Assembly: GCA_030141605.1 (NCBI GenBank)
Contig: JAQGDQ010000001.1
Location: 3,012,501 to 3,072,500 of the forward strand
Direction: 5' to 3'
Source: Tubiluchus corallicola
Taxonomy: Eukaryota; Priapulida; Priapulimorpha; Priapulimorphida; Tubiluchidae
DNA: 60,000 bases
A program made the translations under genes and the position numbers. Under the pieces are notes generated by a model. That model saw only the letters and a program-made list of their open reading frames with translations, did no database searches and had not been told where the DNA came from. Of the stretch, positions 26,660 to 37,990 are shown one piece after another. Position 1 is the first letter of the stretch, and each line of letters begins with the position of its first letter.

Positions 26660-27810
26660 AAACATATGATTTAGATTAGATTTAATAGATTTATTTCGCA
26701 ATAAACATATACATTACATGTGCATCGATAATCAGTTTTTGTTAATACAAAAATATGATACAATTCATGAATTCTGTGCTAGAGACCTAAGAAGCTAGCT
26801 TATGGTAGGCCACTAGAATTAGTTATAAAAAAAGTACAATATATACAGATACAATATTACAATATATACAAATATAAATACGGGCGGGAAGTAATAAAAA
26901 AATTATTATACTAGAGGGGAAGTCTTTGAAAATGAAAAACAACAAATTTATGATTGAGTGATCAGTTACATGTGATTCAAGTAAGTTTAATTTATAATTT
27001 TTTAAAAATATGGACAGCGAGTTGGCATTTTTAATAGCTGGAGCAATTGAATTCCATATGTAAGGACCATTGTATTTAATAGAAAATTTTCTAACGTTTG
27101 TGGTGCACTGTATGTAGTGATAGTTAAGTCTATAACGTGTGCCGTAATTATGTATCTCAGCATTCAAACAAAAATAATCAGTAAATACGGGAGGTAATAA
27201 TTTATGAGAGAATTTGTACATGAAAATGGCAGTTTGGAACTTATTAATGTCATAAATGCTTAGAAACTTTAGTCTTTTAAATATTGGTGGTGTATGGTCC
27301 TGATAACCGGCAAATGTTATAGCTCGCACTATTTTCTTCTGAATCAGATGAATTTTTTTCAATCGATTGGTGCATATGCTTTCCCAAATAATGTTTGAAT
27401 TATTAAGATATGGTAAAAAAAGAGAATAATACATATATAATAATACAAGTACTGATTTAGGCAATATGTGTCTAACTCTGTATATAATACCTATGGTTTT
27501 TGAGATTTTGTTTTCGATAAATCTAAGATGTTCTTGCCAAGTTAGGTGTTCATCTATGACGATGCCTAAGAACTTAATATATTTTACTTGATTTATTGGG
27601 ACTTCATCGATTTTTACTGTAAGATTACTAGGGATTCTTTTATTTTTATTTGTGAATACAATAAATTTGGTTTTTTTAATATTCATTGATAACTTATTAG
27701 CTTTAAACCAGGTGGAGAGGCGTACAAGTTCTTGGTTTACAGTATTTATCATTGATTCATAGTTTGGGTGACTATAGAATATGTCACATCTATATGATGA
27801 ATATATGCAC
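26660..27810 (-). mobile_element. 5'-truncated LINE (reverse transcriptase C-terminal part)
   Basis: The minus-strand frame 27752-26823 (309 codons) encodes the C-terminal half of a non-LTR retrotransposon reverse transcriptase: KFLGIVIDEHLTWQEH, a Leu/Tyr-rich stretch with PYLNNSNIIWES, a RLKKIHLIQKKIVRAI block, and the terminal FSIKYNGPYIWNS block, in the order usual for CR1/Jockey-like LINEs. Upstream codons still read FYSHPNYES in frame, but the catalytic YADD motif is scrambled by small indels at about 27783-27800 and the frame stops beyond 27810. The 3' end lies near 26660-26700 in AT-rich TTAGAT-like repeats. Insertion is between the PPxY gene and MGMT. Confidence 0.85.
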
Positions 27811-28587
27811 TACTAGATTTACACGAGAGAGACGTATTGTCGGCAAAGAGCCGTCTTGTCGTCGTGCATGAGATTACTGTCTCGTCGTGCATGAGATTTC
27901 CTGCGTTGCTCGAAATGAAATCGCGAATCGTCGACTTTTGATTTTCGAGTCAGGTGACTCGTTACGGCGGCGGTTTCATCATTGCTTGTCTGCTACTTTA
28001 CTGTGAGTTTAGCATAGTTTATCTATACCTATAAGTAACGAAGAGTTAGGATTTTATGAGGAAAAGGTCAAAGAGGAAGGTGCTTCAAGAAGACTAAAAG
28101 CAGAAGATTTATTTGGGTGTCTAAGCATGAATAGCCATTTCCCATAATTATTGATGCCAGTTGGTAGGCTACTGCCCGTACAGGTAATTCACCGATTGGT
28201 AAGACTTTATGTCAGGTGATATTTAAAAGAAAGGACAAGTCATTTTGCTTGTTGGGTTTATCTTACTATTCTCACCTAAATTTAGAGAAATATAAAAAGA
28301 ATTTTGCAAGAAAACGTTTATAGAGCATGTAGTTAATTTATACTACACTATTATAGAAATTTTCTGGCGTGCCGGTTGCCGTCATTCACTTGCAAGTGTG
28401 ACGTAAAGGGTGGACTTTGTGACTTTTCGTAAATGCGCGCTTCCTTGAATTCATTCAAACTTCTACACCCTACCAAATGTTTGTGTAAAACTAAAAGTAT
28501 CACAAAATTAGATATCTAATTTTTTGTAAAAACTTACTATGCTTTTGATGGAAGTTGACAGTGTGCTGCTTTTCTACAATCGTGAAC

Positions 28588-28598
28588 GACGTCATTGG
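28588..28598. promoter_or_regulatory. CRE-like element with inverted CCAAT box
   Basis: GACGTCA (28588-28594) overlaps ATTGG, an inverted CCAAT (28594-28598), in a stretch richer in CpG than its surroundings. It sits 2.3 kb before the MGMT start codon, compatible with a promoter serving a noncoding first exon, but no transcript start can be seen. Confidence 0.3.
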
Positions 28599-30090
28599 TG
28601 GAAGAATGAGCGTTCAAAATGGGAGCGCTCAAGTATGAAATTGCCGCCACTTTAAAGTGATGTTACTAATTACATGAGGTGTGTATCGTACCTTTATTAG
28701 TAAATCCTAATATTCTTCACAAACACTGAAATAAGCCTAACTTCCCAGATGGTTTCCATTAAATTGCAATTCACAAAGCACCATTCTGGTCAGAAAAAAG
28801 TAAAGCGATATACAGATCTATCAATAATTTACCATGATTTTGGTGTAAAAATTAGTGTGAAATGTAGAACGGGATTATCTCCCCTGCCTAGAACATTTTT
28901 GGGTGAAAATAGAAACAAAAAATCAGAAAAAGTTAAGGCAATGTTAAGGTACTGAGCTTTCACTTTTATTACAGTTCAAGCAGGTAATCTGAAAACAGAA
29001 TTTAAATCAAGTATGTTACCGAAACTAAAATTAGACACCAAAATTTATGAAACACAGGAAACTGAGGTTTTTGCAAAACTAACTAATATTAAAACTAAAA
29101 AGTAAAAAAAATTGTGAAACAAGTAAAATACTTCTTTTTTGCTTGTTTGCTTTTTTCGGCCTGGTACAAACTTGAAGGAATAACTAGTCAACAAAAATTT
29201 GTATTAAGTTCAAAATAAAGTTGGACTAGAATTAGCACCCTGAAATTGAGAATTCATAGCTCAAGGGCTAGATAATTTTCTTCGTAAGTTTATACTTACG
29301 AATGTTCTTAGTGCTATGTACGGATTCATTAAAGCAGTTTTTGTAAAAATCTTTTTAAATTTGTTTGTAACCAGTGCTGCTTCAAAAAGTTTTTAGCCAT
29401 TGTTTTAATACTGTGTAAAATGGAACAAACATATGTACTTTTAATGTTGTAATTTGCAGTTGTAATTTTAAACAAACAAACATACGAAAATTTGTGCATA
29501 AACCATTATCTAAAAACGAAATCCATTCTTCTTTTACTTTGCACGAAAAGATTAATAATTTTTTCCTCGATCTCTGGATGACTATTGAGGAAATTTTGTC
29601 AATTGACTGTAATTACATTTAGTCTTTCAAGATAAGTGACAACTGACAACGCACACTGCGTGAGCGTCTCTCTACCTAGAATGCAGCGTCTTTCTCAGAC
29701 ATCTGCGTACAGCAGCATGCACACAACAGCCAAACTTCATGTTACTGGAGTAGTGATGCGCAAAGTGCTGGACTGTGAACCGCACAGTTCTGTCACATGC
29801 TATGGTTCCGTACAAATATAAAGAAAGAATTAAAGAAAAAAGACTCCTTATATTGAATATTATCAATAATATCGAGTGAAAATAAGGGGTGCTGCAGTTC
29901 CACAGTGTACCTTTACGCAAGGATTATAGTTTGCTAAAGTACAATTGGACGTTGTGCACCTGAGGAGGATAAGGCTGATCAAGAGAATAACACGGAGAAC
30001 ATACTTTTCGCAACAGGTTAAAATAAGACCTTTCAAATGAAAGCTTTATATGAATTATAGTCCACACCGCAGACCATAAGACTTGCATCT

Positions 30091-30150
30091 CTCTCTCTCT
30101 CTGTCTCTCTCCTTCTCCCTTCTCTCTTTCTCTGTCTATCTATCTGACCA
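30091..30150. repeat. CT-rich simple repeat
   Basis: Mostly TCTCTCTC with interruptions, merging into a short CTAT run. Confidence 0.8.
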
Positions 30151-30887
30151 ACCGACAGACCATCTTACTTAATTAAAAAACAAATAATTATTTAAAAAAG
30201 AAATTATTAATTACTGGGTACTAATTAATACTTAAAAGTAAATAAAAAATAATCAATAAATAAATTAAGAACTGTTAGTTACCAACTAATTACGGTAGTA
30301 CAATTGTTAGTTTCGGTGTTTTTTAAGACTGTCAGTATCAGCAAGTTGGTTTGTGGGATCAGCCCATCTCATGATCTATTTAACATGCAGAAGTACATTC
30401 ACTTAAAGTGAAACATTCTTCTCTTTCCCTGTGTGAAATTCTCTATCATCAGAAAGTATTTACTTTACTATTGTGTAGAACTGAATAAGTTGCCAAGACA
30501 GTTTCAAGTGGCAAATTAATTTGTTTCACAAAAAAAGTAAATATGTAGAAGTACTTGTCAGAGAAAATAATTTTAAAATACTGTAAAGCACACCCAATTT
30601 TTCAGGTCTCTTATAGTGCAAAATTTTTTTATCATTGTCCTCCATTTAATAGTTGTTTTAGAATCATCATTAAGCAGCTATATAACACAAATCTATCATT
30701 ACTTAGTACCACATAGCTTGGTCACTGCTGCCCTTACATAATTCACAGGATGGGTGGTAAAGATATAATTTGTGTAACAATGTTTTGTTAAATTTCATAG
30801 TTTATGCCTTTTTGTACGTTTGTGATGATTGATTGGTTCAAATCCGTGTAATGTGCTTGGATCATTCTGAAATTTTTTTTTCAGACG

Positions 30888-31063
30888 ATGCCGATACCAA
30901 AGAGGATACGCAACAAGGTTCCTGATTGTCATTATGGGCCAACAAATAGCTTCACTGTTTCTAGTCCAATAGGGGAAATAAAGATCACAAGCTGTCCACG
31001 TGGAGTTCATGAAATTTCTCAGAGTAGTGACCTTACAGATGATAATTTCCAGCCAGATTATAG
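30888..31063 (+). CDS. MGMT: MGMT coding exon 1
   Basis: Follows a T-rich tract and TTTTCAG at 30884. Encodes the N-terminal domain start, with the family's S-P-x-G-x-I (SSPIGEIKI) and SCPRGVHEI motifs. Ends in phase 2 at a weak GTTGGT donor. Confidence 0.88.
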
Positions 31064-31086
31064 GTTGGTTGCAGTATCCAAATGCT

Positions 31087-31119
<33 letters not shown>

Positions 31120-34100
31120 CTTGTTCTTTCTCCCTGTTTATGCACACACACGCACGCGCTTGTATAAACAGGGAGAAAGAACAAGAAAGAAATTTATGAT
31201 TAAATTGCTGCTTCATATATATATATATATATATATATATTTCTTGTTCTTTCTCCCTGTTTATGCACACACACACATGTGCTTGTATAAACATAATATA
31301 TGTTAACTATTTGGCATTTTTCCAGCATCAGAGTCCAGAAAATCCAGCAACAATGGGATGACAATGGATATACATATAAACCTGCAGTAATGTGTATTAA
31401 CTGGCTGAAAGTTTATTTTGAAAATGTGAATAACATTAGAAATACTGAAGAACCTAGCATCTGTTTTACTTCTTATAAGCCAGGTATATTAAATGTTTAC
31501 TATTGTTATATGCATTTTTTTATTTTTCTTGACATTATTAATCAGATCAAGCCTGCTTGCAGAGGCACGTATCACACTTTGTTGTATGTCAGTGATGCAT
31601 TACACAAAGCTAGCAAATGAACACATCTCCATTGCAGTTACAATGTCTATCCGCAGCAAAATCTAATTAAAGCTAACAGTACTTTGTGTGTATTATAAAG
31701 AAAAATTGCAGTGATCTAATGATTCTAATCAGTGCACGGCAAACATGGCACAAATGGGAGAGGAGGTCAAAGTGGCACAGGAAAAATGGCACAAATGGAA
31801 AAGTAGGAAAAAATGGCACATATGTTATTTTGATTCGATTGATTTCTATAATAAAACTAGAATCTTCTCAGTAGAAAACTGATGTCTACCGAAGCCAAAC
31901 AAACCTAAACTTATTCGTCTGATTCTTTTGATTCAAAAAATTTAACACAAAGATAAACAAGCAAACATACAAAATATGTACCTGTATTGGTATTATATAG
32001 ACTAGCAGAAGACTCACAAAATATTTGTTCATTAAATGGATTTATGATCAGTAATGCACAGATGTTCCACATGGTGTTTATCTACTTTTTCACCATTAAT
32101 TTTGGCAGTGGTAATAGACTGGCAAATATATACGTACCAAGTTACCTTATACTGCTATACACATTACTGAGCAAAGGTGATGGACAGCATTACATAGTTT
32201 TACAAATGAGAATTTCTCAAAATGGAACTGAAACTAACTTGTAGTATTTGTCCATGTGGAAATAACAAAAAAGAAGTACTAGACACTCCCTCTGAGACCT
32301 CTATGAATGTTTTTTTGTACTTGATGTTCTCTCAAGTTCTGAGAAAAAAGAACTGACGAAAAGATTCAGATTTTGACACACTATACTGGCCTTTCTTCAC
32401 AAAGTTTATTGAAGATCTATTATAGTTTTTGCATTATAGGCTTACTGTCATAACAGACAAAAACAAACAAACTGTATTGAAGCATTCTTTGGCAGAGGTA
32501 AGGACATATTTTACAAAGTGTGCCATTTTTTCTTGTGCCACTTTTACCATGTCATTTTTCGTATGCCATTTTTTCCTGTGCCATTTTTACCTCCATTTGG
32601 GTCATTTTTTCCTGTGCCATTTTCACCTACATTCATTCTAATCATCTCTCAAAGACAGATATCTGAGGTATTTATAAAGTTTGTTTATTTCTTTTATTTC
32701 TTGTTTTAGAGTTTCTAAATGATTGTTCATATTTATAGATTCTTTTAATGTGAAAGTTTGGCAAACACTAGCAGTTGATGTTCCAGTCTCTAGTACAATT
32801 TCTTATAGCGATCTTGCTGCAAAAACTGGGAACAGTAGAGCTGCTCGGGCAGTAGGTGAGTGTATAGGCTATTACTGCATATTTATCTGTATGAAATTTT
32901 TAGAAACGAACTAATGCTTGCATATGATGTGATCAGGATAGCCATAACAGGGCTGGTGCATTCTAGAGAGACAGTACTAACTTGACTTGATACCTACAGT
33001 GGTTTAAATTACCTATAGATTTACTTTATCGAGCACTTTCTAAGCAAATTGTGATCCACTGTGTGACCAATCCCAATATGTTAAAAACAAAAAATTGTGA
33101 GACAGGCTTGCTGTCTCAGCCAATATGCAGTGCAATGTTTTTTGATTGCTGTTAGCCACTTGTTACCCATTTGGCTGTGAAAGGTTTCTGTGCATAAGAC
33201 TACATCCTAAGCATCCAAATCAGACTGGAACATGTCGAGAAGAGTTTATTCATCTGCTCAGAAATGTTTGCCCCCAGAAATTTTTAATTTGCATTTACAA
33301 AGTTTTGCCAAAAAAAGGGAATTTTAAAGTATGTCTCAGAAACTTCCATACTAGGTTGTATTAATATAGCATTATGTTTATATGTTTGAAAGACTTATGT
33401 AATTGGAAAAGAAAATTTTTAGGTTAGTAATTTGTTTGTGCCAGTTAGTAAAATGCCACTGTTTCGCTGTCCAGTGTGCACCAAAAATGTTACTGGCTGA
33501 AACAAAAAATATGTTGCTTGCTTAGTCAGTGAAAAGTGTACTATGGATGCTCTGATGTTTTTTAAACTACACGATGTTATGTGAACTTGTCTCAAATGAT
33601 TTATCATCAAAATGACTGCACCTAATGGGAGTTTAAATTTACAACTTTTATACAGCATTGCTGCTAATACATGTGCAATAAAACAACATGTAGGTGATAC
33701 AAAATGCCAAGATGAATTTTTCTAGCTTTATGTGTGTTAAGGGAAGAGGAAAATAGCTAAGTTGTAATACTGGCTTTGGCTAGTAAATGGATATGAGTAA
33801 GTAACGTGTTAGGGGCTGCTTCGTTTCACTCGTTGAGGAAAGATCCCGATACATTTAAGTTTGGCTAAGCCAGGTCTACCTGTTTGATTTCAAAGGATTC
33901 ATGGTCCACAACTTTCAAGATTCGTAACTTCCAATTGATTCAGCAAATTATGCTGCACATAAGAATCTTAAATAACCCAGGTCCTGAATATGTACAAAAC
34001 AAACATAAATAGGACTGGTACTGTGGCACATATACAACCTTTTTCAGTAAGCGGCAGAAAGAATGCTAATGCCATCAAACTTTTTTGCTGCTTACTTACT

Positions 34101-34480
34101 ATTTTACCATTTACTTTATTCGAATGAATCTACTTCGGGCATCTCAATAAACTTTTGTGAAACCTATAGCTATAATAAACCCTATAGCCTATTCAGTGAT
34201 GATGTATACATGCCACGCTTATTCATGAGAACCCTTATGCGTCAAGTAGGCATTTGCAGTTTTGAGCGACTTTCAGATAGCATTGTTCATATTGTACACG
34301 ATGAAAGTTTCCTATCTGGAATCTCCTTTTCCAGGAATGGCAATGAAGCGCAACCCATTTCAACTATTAGTTCCATGTCATCGTGTAATACAGAGTGGTG
34401 GCTGTGTAGGAAATTACTGTTCAGGACAACGTAACAAAGTCAAATTGTGGTTGCTAATGCATGAAGGAGCTACTTTGTAA
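30888..34480 (+). CDS. MGMT: O6-methylguanine-DNA methyltransferase (gene span, 4 coding exons)
   Basis: Joining 30888-31063, 31326-31483, 32739-32855 and 34335-34480 gives 198 codons plus TAA with consistent phases (human MGMT is about 207 aa). The enzyme transfers the alkyl group of O6-alkylguanine in DNA to its own cysteine, a one-use repair reaction in the nucleus. The active-site motif PCHRVI places the acceptor Cys at residue 165 (codon 34376-34378). The helix-turn-helix part keeps SYSDLA (Tyr134) and SRAARAVG (Arg148, which intercalates to flip the base); Asn157 and the C-terminal HEG (Glu194) are also kept. Tyr134, Arg148, Asn157 and Cys165 are each 20 higher than the human numbering. 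The N-terminal domain keeps Cys14, Cys36 and His41, like part of the human zinc site. The ATG is three bases after an acceptor, so a noncoding first exon lies upstream. Confidence 0.95.
31089..31294. repeat. Hairpin-forming repeat filling MGMT intron 1
   Basis: A TA run (31089-31117) leads into a 25-bp arm at 31117-31141 whose exact reverse complement lies at 31164-31188 (22-base loop). After a spacer, a second AT run (31215-31240) leads into another copy of the same arm at 31240-31264, followed by the same CA-rich spacer and GCTTGTATAAACA. Copies are 123 bp apart. The repeat fills most of the 262-bp intron. Confidence 0.9.
31326..31483 (+). CDS. MGMT: MGMT coding exon 2
   Basis: Starts after TTTTTCCAG and ends at GTATAT in phase 1. 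Encodes the helical linker including NWLKVYFEN, the counterpart of the AWLNAYF stretch of human MGMT. Confidence 0.88.
31739..32632. repeat. Inverted TGGCAC minisatellite arms in MGMT intron 2
   Basis: At 31739-31822 the + strand carries repeated ATGGCACA units with A-rich spacers. At 32515-32632 the same units occur in the opposite orientation (TGTGCCATTTTT). The arms could fold on each other across about 690 bp. It may be a foldback transposon with degenerate termini; no target duplication was found. Confidence 0.6.
32286..32500 (+). repeat. Dispersed repeat copy A
   Basis: Shares ordered blocks with 50690-51040: CTGAGACCTC, ATGAATGTTTTTT, TTCTGAGAAAAAAG-like, GGCTTACTGT, ACAAACAAACTGTATTGAAGC-like, and terminal GGCAGAGGTAA. 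The A-rich tail ending in GGCAGAGGTAA resembles the 3' end of repeats common in marine invertebrates (from memory). It overlaps the space between the TGGCAC arms in MGMT intron 2. Confidence 0.45.
32739..32855 (+). CDS. MGMT: MGMT coding exon 3
   Basis: Starts after TATTTATAG and ends at GTGAGT. Encodes FNVKVWQTLAV, then ISYSDLAAKTGNSRAARAVG, the recognition-helix region with the arginine finger. Confidence 0.95.
34335..34480 (+). CDS. MGMT: MGMT coding exon 4 with active site
   Basis: Starts after CTTTTCCAG. Encodes MKRNPFQLLVPCHRVI and the C-terminal GNY-x-SG and WLLMHEG motifs, then TAA. The protein ends shortly after HEG, lacking the extra C-terminal tail of the human enzyme. Confidence 0.95.
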
Positions 34481-35231
34481 CTAATTATTTTATCTGTCAA
34501 GCTTGTCTTTGATATATGTTCTACATATAATTGTAATGGTTTGTGACCTTATTCTTGCCATGTTAGAATATTTGCTATCATAGTTGTTTTGAAGATAATG
34601 ATAAACATCTGATATTGGATATGAGTGGTTCAGTAACACATCAATTTTTCATTATTTTGCTTAATCGTTTGAATATTTTTGTTACACACATATATTAAAT
34701 TTTATAATAAAGTATCATGTGTATAAAATGTCATAAAATAGGCACAACTTAAAAAAGGCTACATATTTGATTATTAAATGTTTAACGATAATTTTGTTGA
34801 ATATGTCAAATACTACATACTAATTCACAAGTATTAACAAAATCTGTACTTGCAAAAGCTTACAATTACAAGTTTTTCATCTGCTGGCAAAATAAAGATC
34901 AACAATTTCCGCACAGTAAGCGCTTTTGTACGGAAATTTACACACAGTTGATAAATAATCTGGTGCAAATTTTTTATCAATTTTAGAGTAAGCTCTACAT
35001 AACAATAACACACTCTAAAGTTTAATGTAAAATCTCATATAAAACCATTATTACCTCTATAATATTATTTTATTTTGTCTAAGGACAATCACAAATGACA
35101 CTCAAAATGTTACTTTTATTGATTGGAGTTAAATGCATCCCAGTGCCAGTGGGCGAGCATCAAAATCAATATAAGGTAAAATTTAACAGAAAGATTTTGA
35201 TTCTGCAATTTACGGTAAGAATCAGTTACTA
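34481..35231. other. MGMT 3' UTR and short intergenic spacer
   Basis: AT-rich sequence holding the MGMT poly(A) signal and then 500 bp with no feature I can name before the Tigger terminal repeat. Confidence 0.6.
34706..34711 (+). terminator. MGMT: MGMT poly(A) signal
   Basis: Canonical AATAAA 226 bp after the stop codon, preceded by an ATTAAA variant. Confidence 0.6.
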
Positions 35232-35600
35232 CTGTCAAACCTCGTTATACCGCCCCCTGTTATAACGCCTGTCTTGCCATTACGCCAACGTTTGCCCTGT
35301 CCCAATTTCCAATGCGTATTAAATATAGGGAATACTGCCAACCTTGCCTACCGCCAACGCATTTGCTGTATCAGACGTCTGTTTTACATAAGAAATTGAC
35401 CCTGTTATAACGCCAGCCAGAGCACAATGAATTACTACTCAAAAATGTCACTATAGCGCACAAACAATGACCTTTTAACATAAAAACAATCACGATATTT
35501 AAAGATTTAAAACTTGTAGCAAATGACTGTATGATAGTAAATTAATGTAGAAATTTTAAGCTGACTAGGAGCATGGACGAAAATACGAATTATTGTTGAC

Positions 35601-37374
35601 ATGAAACGCGCTGCTAATTCTGCCATGCAAAAGAAGCAAATATGTGAATTTACCTGCGAAAACAAAAGCAAAAGTTATCAAGACATTGTAAACTACGAGG
35701 CGAAATGCTGTACAGTAGCTGATATTACAAAAGCATCTAAAAAATGGCTGGGAGACTGACTACACATCAATGTCTGCTAAAAAAAGTCGTCAAGCAAAAC
35801 ATCAAAAAATGGAGGACGCCTTGTTTATTTGGTTTTCAAACGTTCGTTCAAAAAGCATGCCAGTAACGCAAGATCTTTTGAAGGAGAAGGCAAAACATTT
35901 TGGTGACAGATTAGAAATAGGCGAGTTCGATTATTCTAATGGCTGGCTTCAACGTTTTAAGTAACGCTACGGAATTTCCAACAAAACGACTAGGGGGGAA
36001 AGTGCTGGCGTCAATGTTGATTTAGTTGAGACTGATAGAACTGTTGCTAGAGAACTTACAATGAAATAAAAACAGTGTGACGTCTATAACATGGATGAAA
36101 CGGGATTATGCTACAGTATACTGCCTGATAGATCGTTAGCAACTGGGAGAGAAACAAAAGGAATCAAGAAGTGTTAAAGTCGTATAACGATTGCGACATG
36201 TTCAAATATGAATGGAACTGATAAACGAAAGCTGCTGGTTATCGTAAGTGCAGTGAAGCCGAGATCATTCAGACATTTTCAGCCTGAGCAGTATGTCGAG
36301 TATAAAGCAAACAAAAAGGCTTGGATTGTATGAGTTTGTGTTTTTAGAGGATAGATGGCGCTGGCAGGTGGAGAGCGGTAAACAATAATCAACAGATAGC
36401 CGAATACATGTGAACAAATTTTTTAAAAATACAAGTAATGACTACTAATACACGTGAACAAATTTTTAAAAATACAAGTAATGACTACTGTATTTACAAA
36501 ATCCATTGCATTGTCATATTTGTATTCTACGTTTTAAATAAAAACGAAGTTAAAACATGGATAACAAGCATATTTTCCAAATGGGTGATGAATTTAAACA
36601 AAAATAAGCAAAAGCATCACATTCTATTGCTTCTAGATAACACTACAAGTCACGCTGAACCTCAAAACGAGAAGGGCGGTAGCAAATTAACGAACATTAC
36701 CGTTTACTTCTTGCCATCTAATACAACCAGCCATTTACAACCAATGGGTGATCGAATTATAAAAGCATTTAAAGCGCACTACCGCAAGGTGCAGTTACGT
36801 CATTTAGTGCAGTGCATTGATCACAACAAGGACCCTAATATTTTCTTGAATGACGTGATAAGATAAGCGAAATTGGCATGGGATGATGTAAGCTCTGATA
36901 CAATTGTGAACTGCTGGCATCATGCTGGGATGCCAACAAAAAATGCAGATGTTCAACCAGGAAACGTCAGTGCGGAGATCACTGAAACTGGAAAAACCTT
37001 AGAGATTGGAGACATTTTTCATGTAATTGCTGCAGCGTTCAACATTGAGCCTGTTAATATGATGTCCCAGAATGAAATGACTGATGTTGATAAAGTCTTG
37101 GAAACTGGTGATGAAATCATAGACATTATTTTAGGAGACGTGTATAATGATGACAGTGATGACACAGATAATGTTGGTGAATTTGTTCCACCCCCTCCTC
37201 CAAACATGACAGCAAATGAGATGTGCTTTGCGCACTGTAAACAAATTTTTAGATGCAAGTACGCCAGATTCGTCTGCTTCTGTGCTGAAGATTATGAATG
37301 AATTTGAATCATTTGCAAAACAAGAAAGTCGTCAAACGACAATAACTGAACGGTTCAGTTTGAATAATGCTTAA
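35601..37374 (+). pseudogene. Tigger transposase pseudogene
   Basis: Pieces in order: an N-terminal helix-turn-helix (MQKKQICEF to KKWLGD, then stop), a CENP-B-like DNA-binding part (35770-35964), a DDE start with MDETGL (first Asp at 36094), LLLLDNTTSH (second Asp at 36636), and FLPSNTTSHLQPM. The third catalytic Asp, expected right after QPM, is Gly (GGT at 36747-36749). In-frame stops (35964, 36066, 36177, 36866), a rearranged stretch with a 43-bp tandem duplication (36403-36489), and a frameshift near 37260 make it inactive. The true C-terminus (ESFAKQESRQTTITERFSL) ends in a TAA that is part of the TTAA used by the nested element. Confidence 0.88.
36403..36489. repeat. Tandem duplication of about 43 bp
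   Basis: Two adjacent near-identical copies (36403-36446, 36447-36489) differing by one C/T change and one T of a T-run. It sits between the first and second catalytic blocks of the Tigger transposase and contributes to its loss. Confidence 0.85.
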
Positions 37375-37990
37375 GAGTCATTCCGCGAGAAAACCATGCA
37401 AAAGTCAAAAAATAGTGGAAGGTGACAAATCACCGATTTTGTTCATATTCACAGGGTTGGATGATCCCCTCAGATGTACCCCACAGCCAAAATATTAGAT
37501 ATCAAAAATGAGCCGTTTCGGAGATAGGCCGCCATTTTGATTTTTTTCGGATTTTGGCCATTTTGACGTAAAAAAATGACCTATATTTGTCACATCATTA
37601 CAGGCAGTAAATGAATGATCCAGGACTAGTTGCTCTGTGGTATATATAGTAGGGGTCTTGCCCTATTGCCACATTGAGTTTGATGAATTGAGATTCTCTT
37701 TCAGTAGGTATCATGAGCTCATGAAAGATGCGTGTCTGCTACAGTCTGAATGACACCTTGTTTTAAAATTCTCATAACTCCACTGGGGCGGGTATTTGAA
37801 GTATAATTAATATATGTTTATTTACAGCTTGACCAGGCATAGTTAGATCATTAATAAAATTTTGGCCAGCTCGTCCATAAATTGACGAGATTCGATCTTG
37901 AATGTGACATAAATCGGAAAAAAATTAGTACGAATTATTAATAATTCTGAATAAAAAATGAAAATTTCAAAAAGAAACGATAAATTACAG

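Larger units (their letters stand above)
27811..30884. other. Intergenic region with possible MGMT promoter
   Basis: Contains two direct copies of a TCGTCGTGCATGAGATT unit near 27850-27900, an AP-1-like palindrome (CGAGTCAGGTGACTCG) near 27940, a CRE-like GACGTCA next to an inverted CCAAT box at 28588-28598, and a CT-rich tract at 30091-30150. The relatively CpG-rich stretch 27830-28680 is the best guess for a promoter and noncoding first exon of MGMT. No coding sequence supported. Confidence 0.45.
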
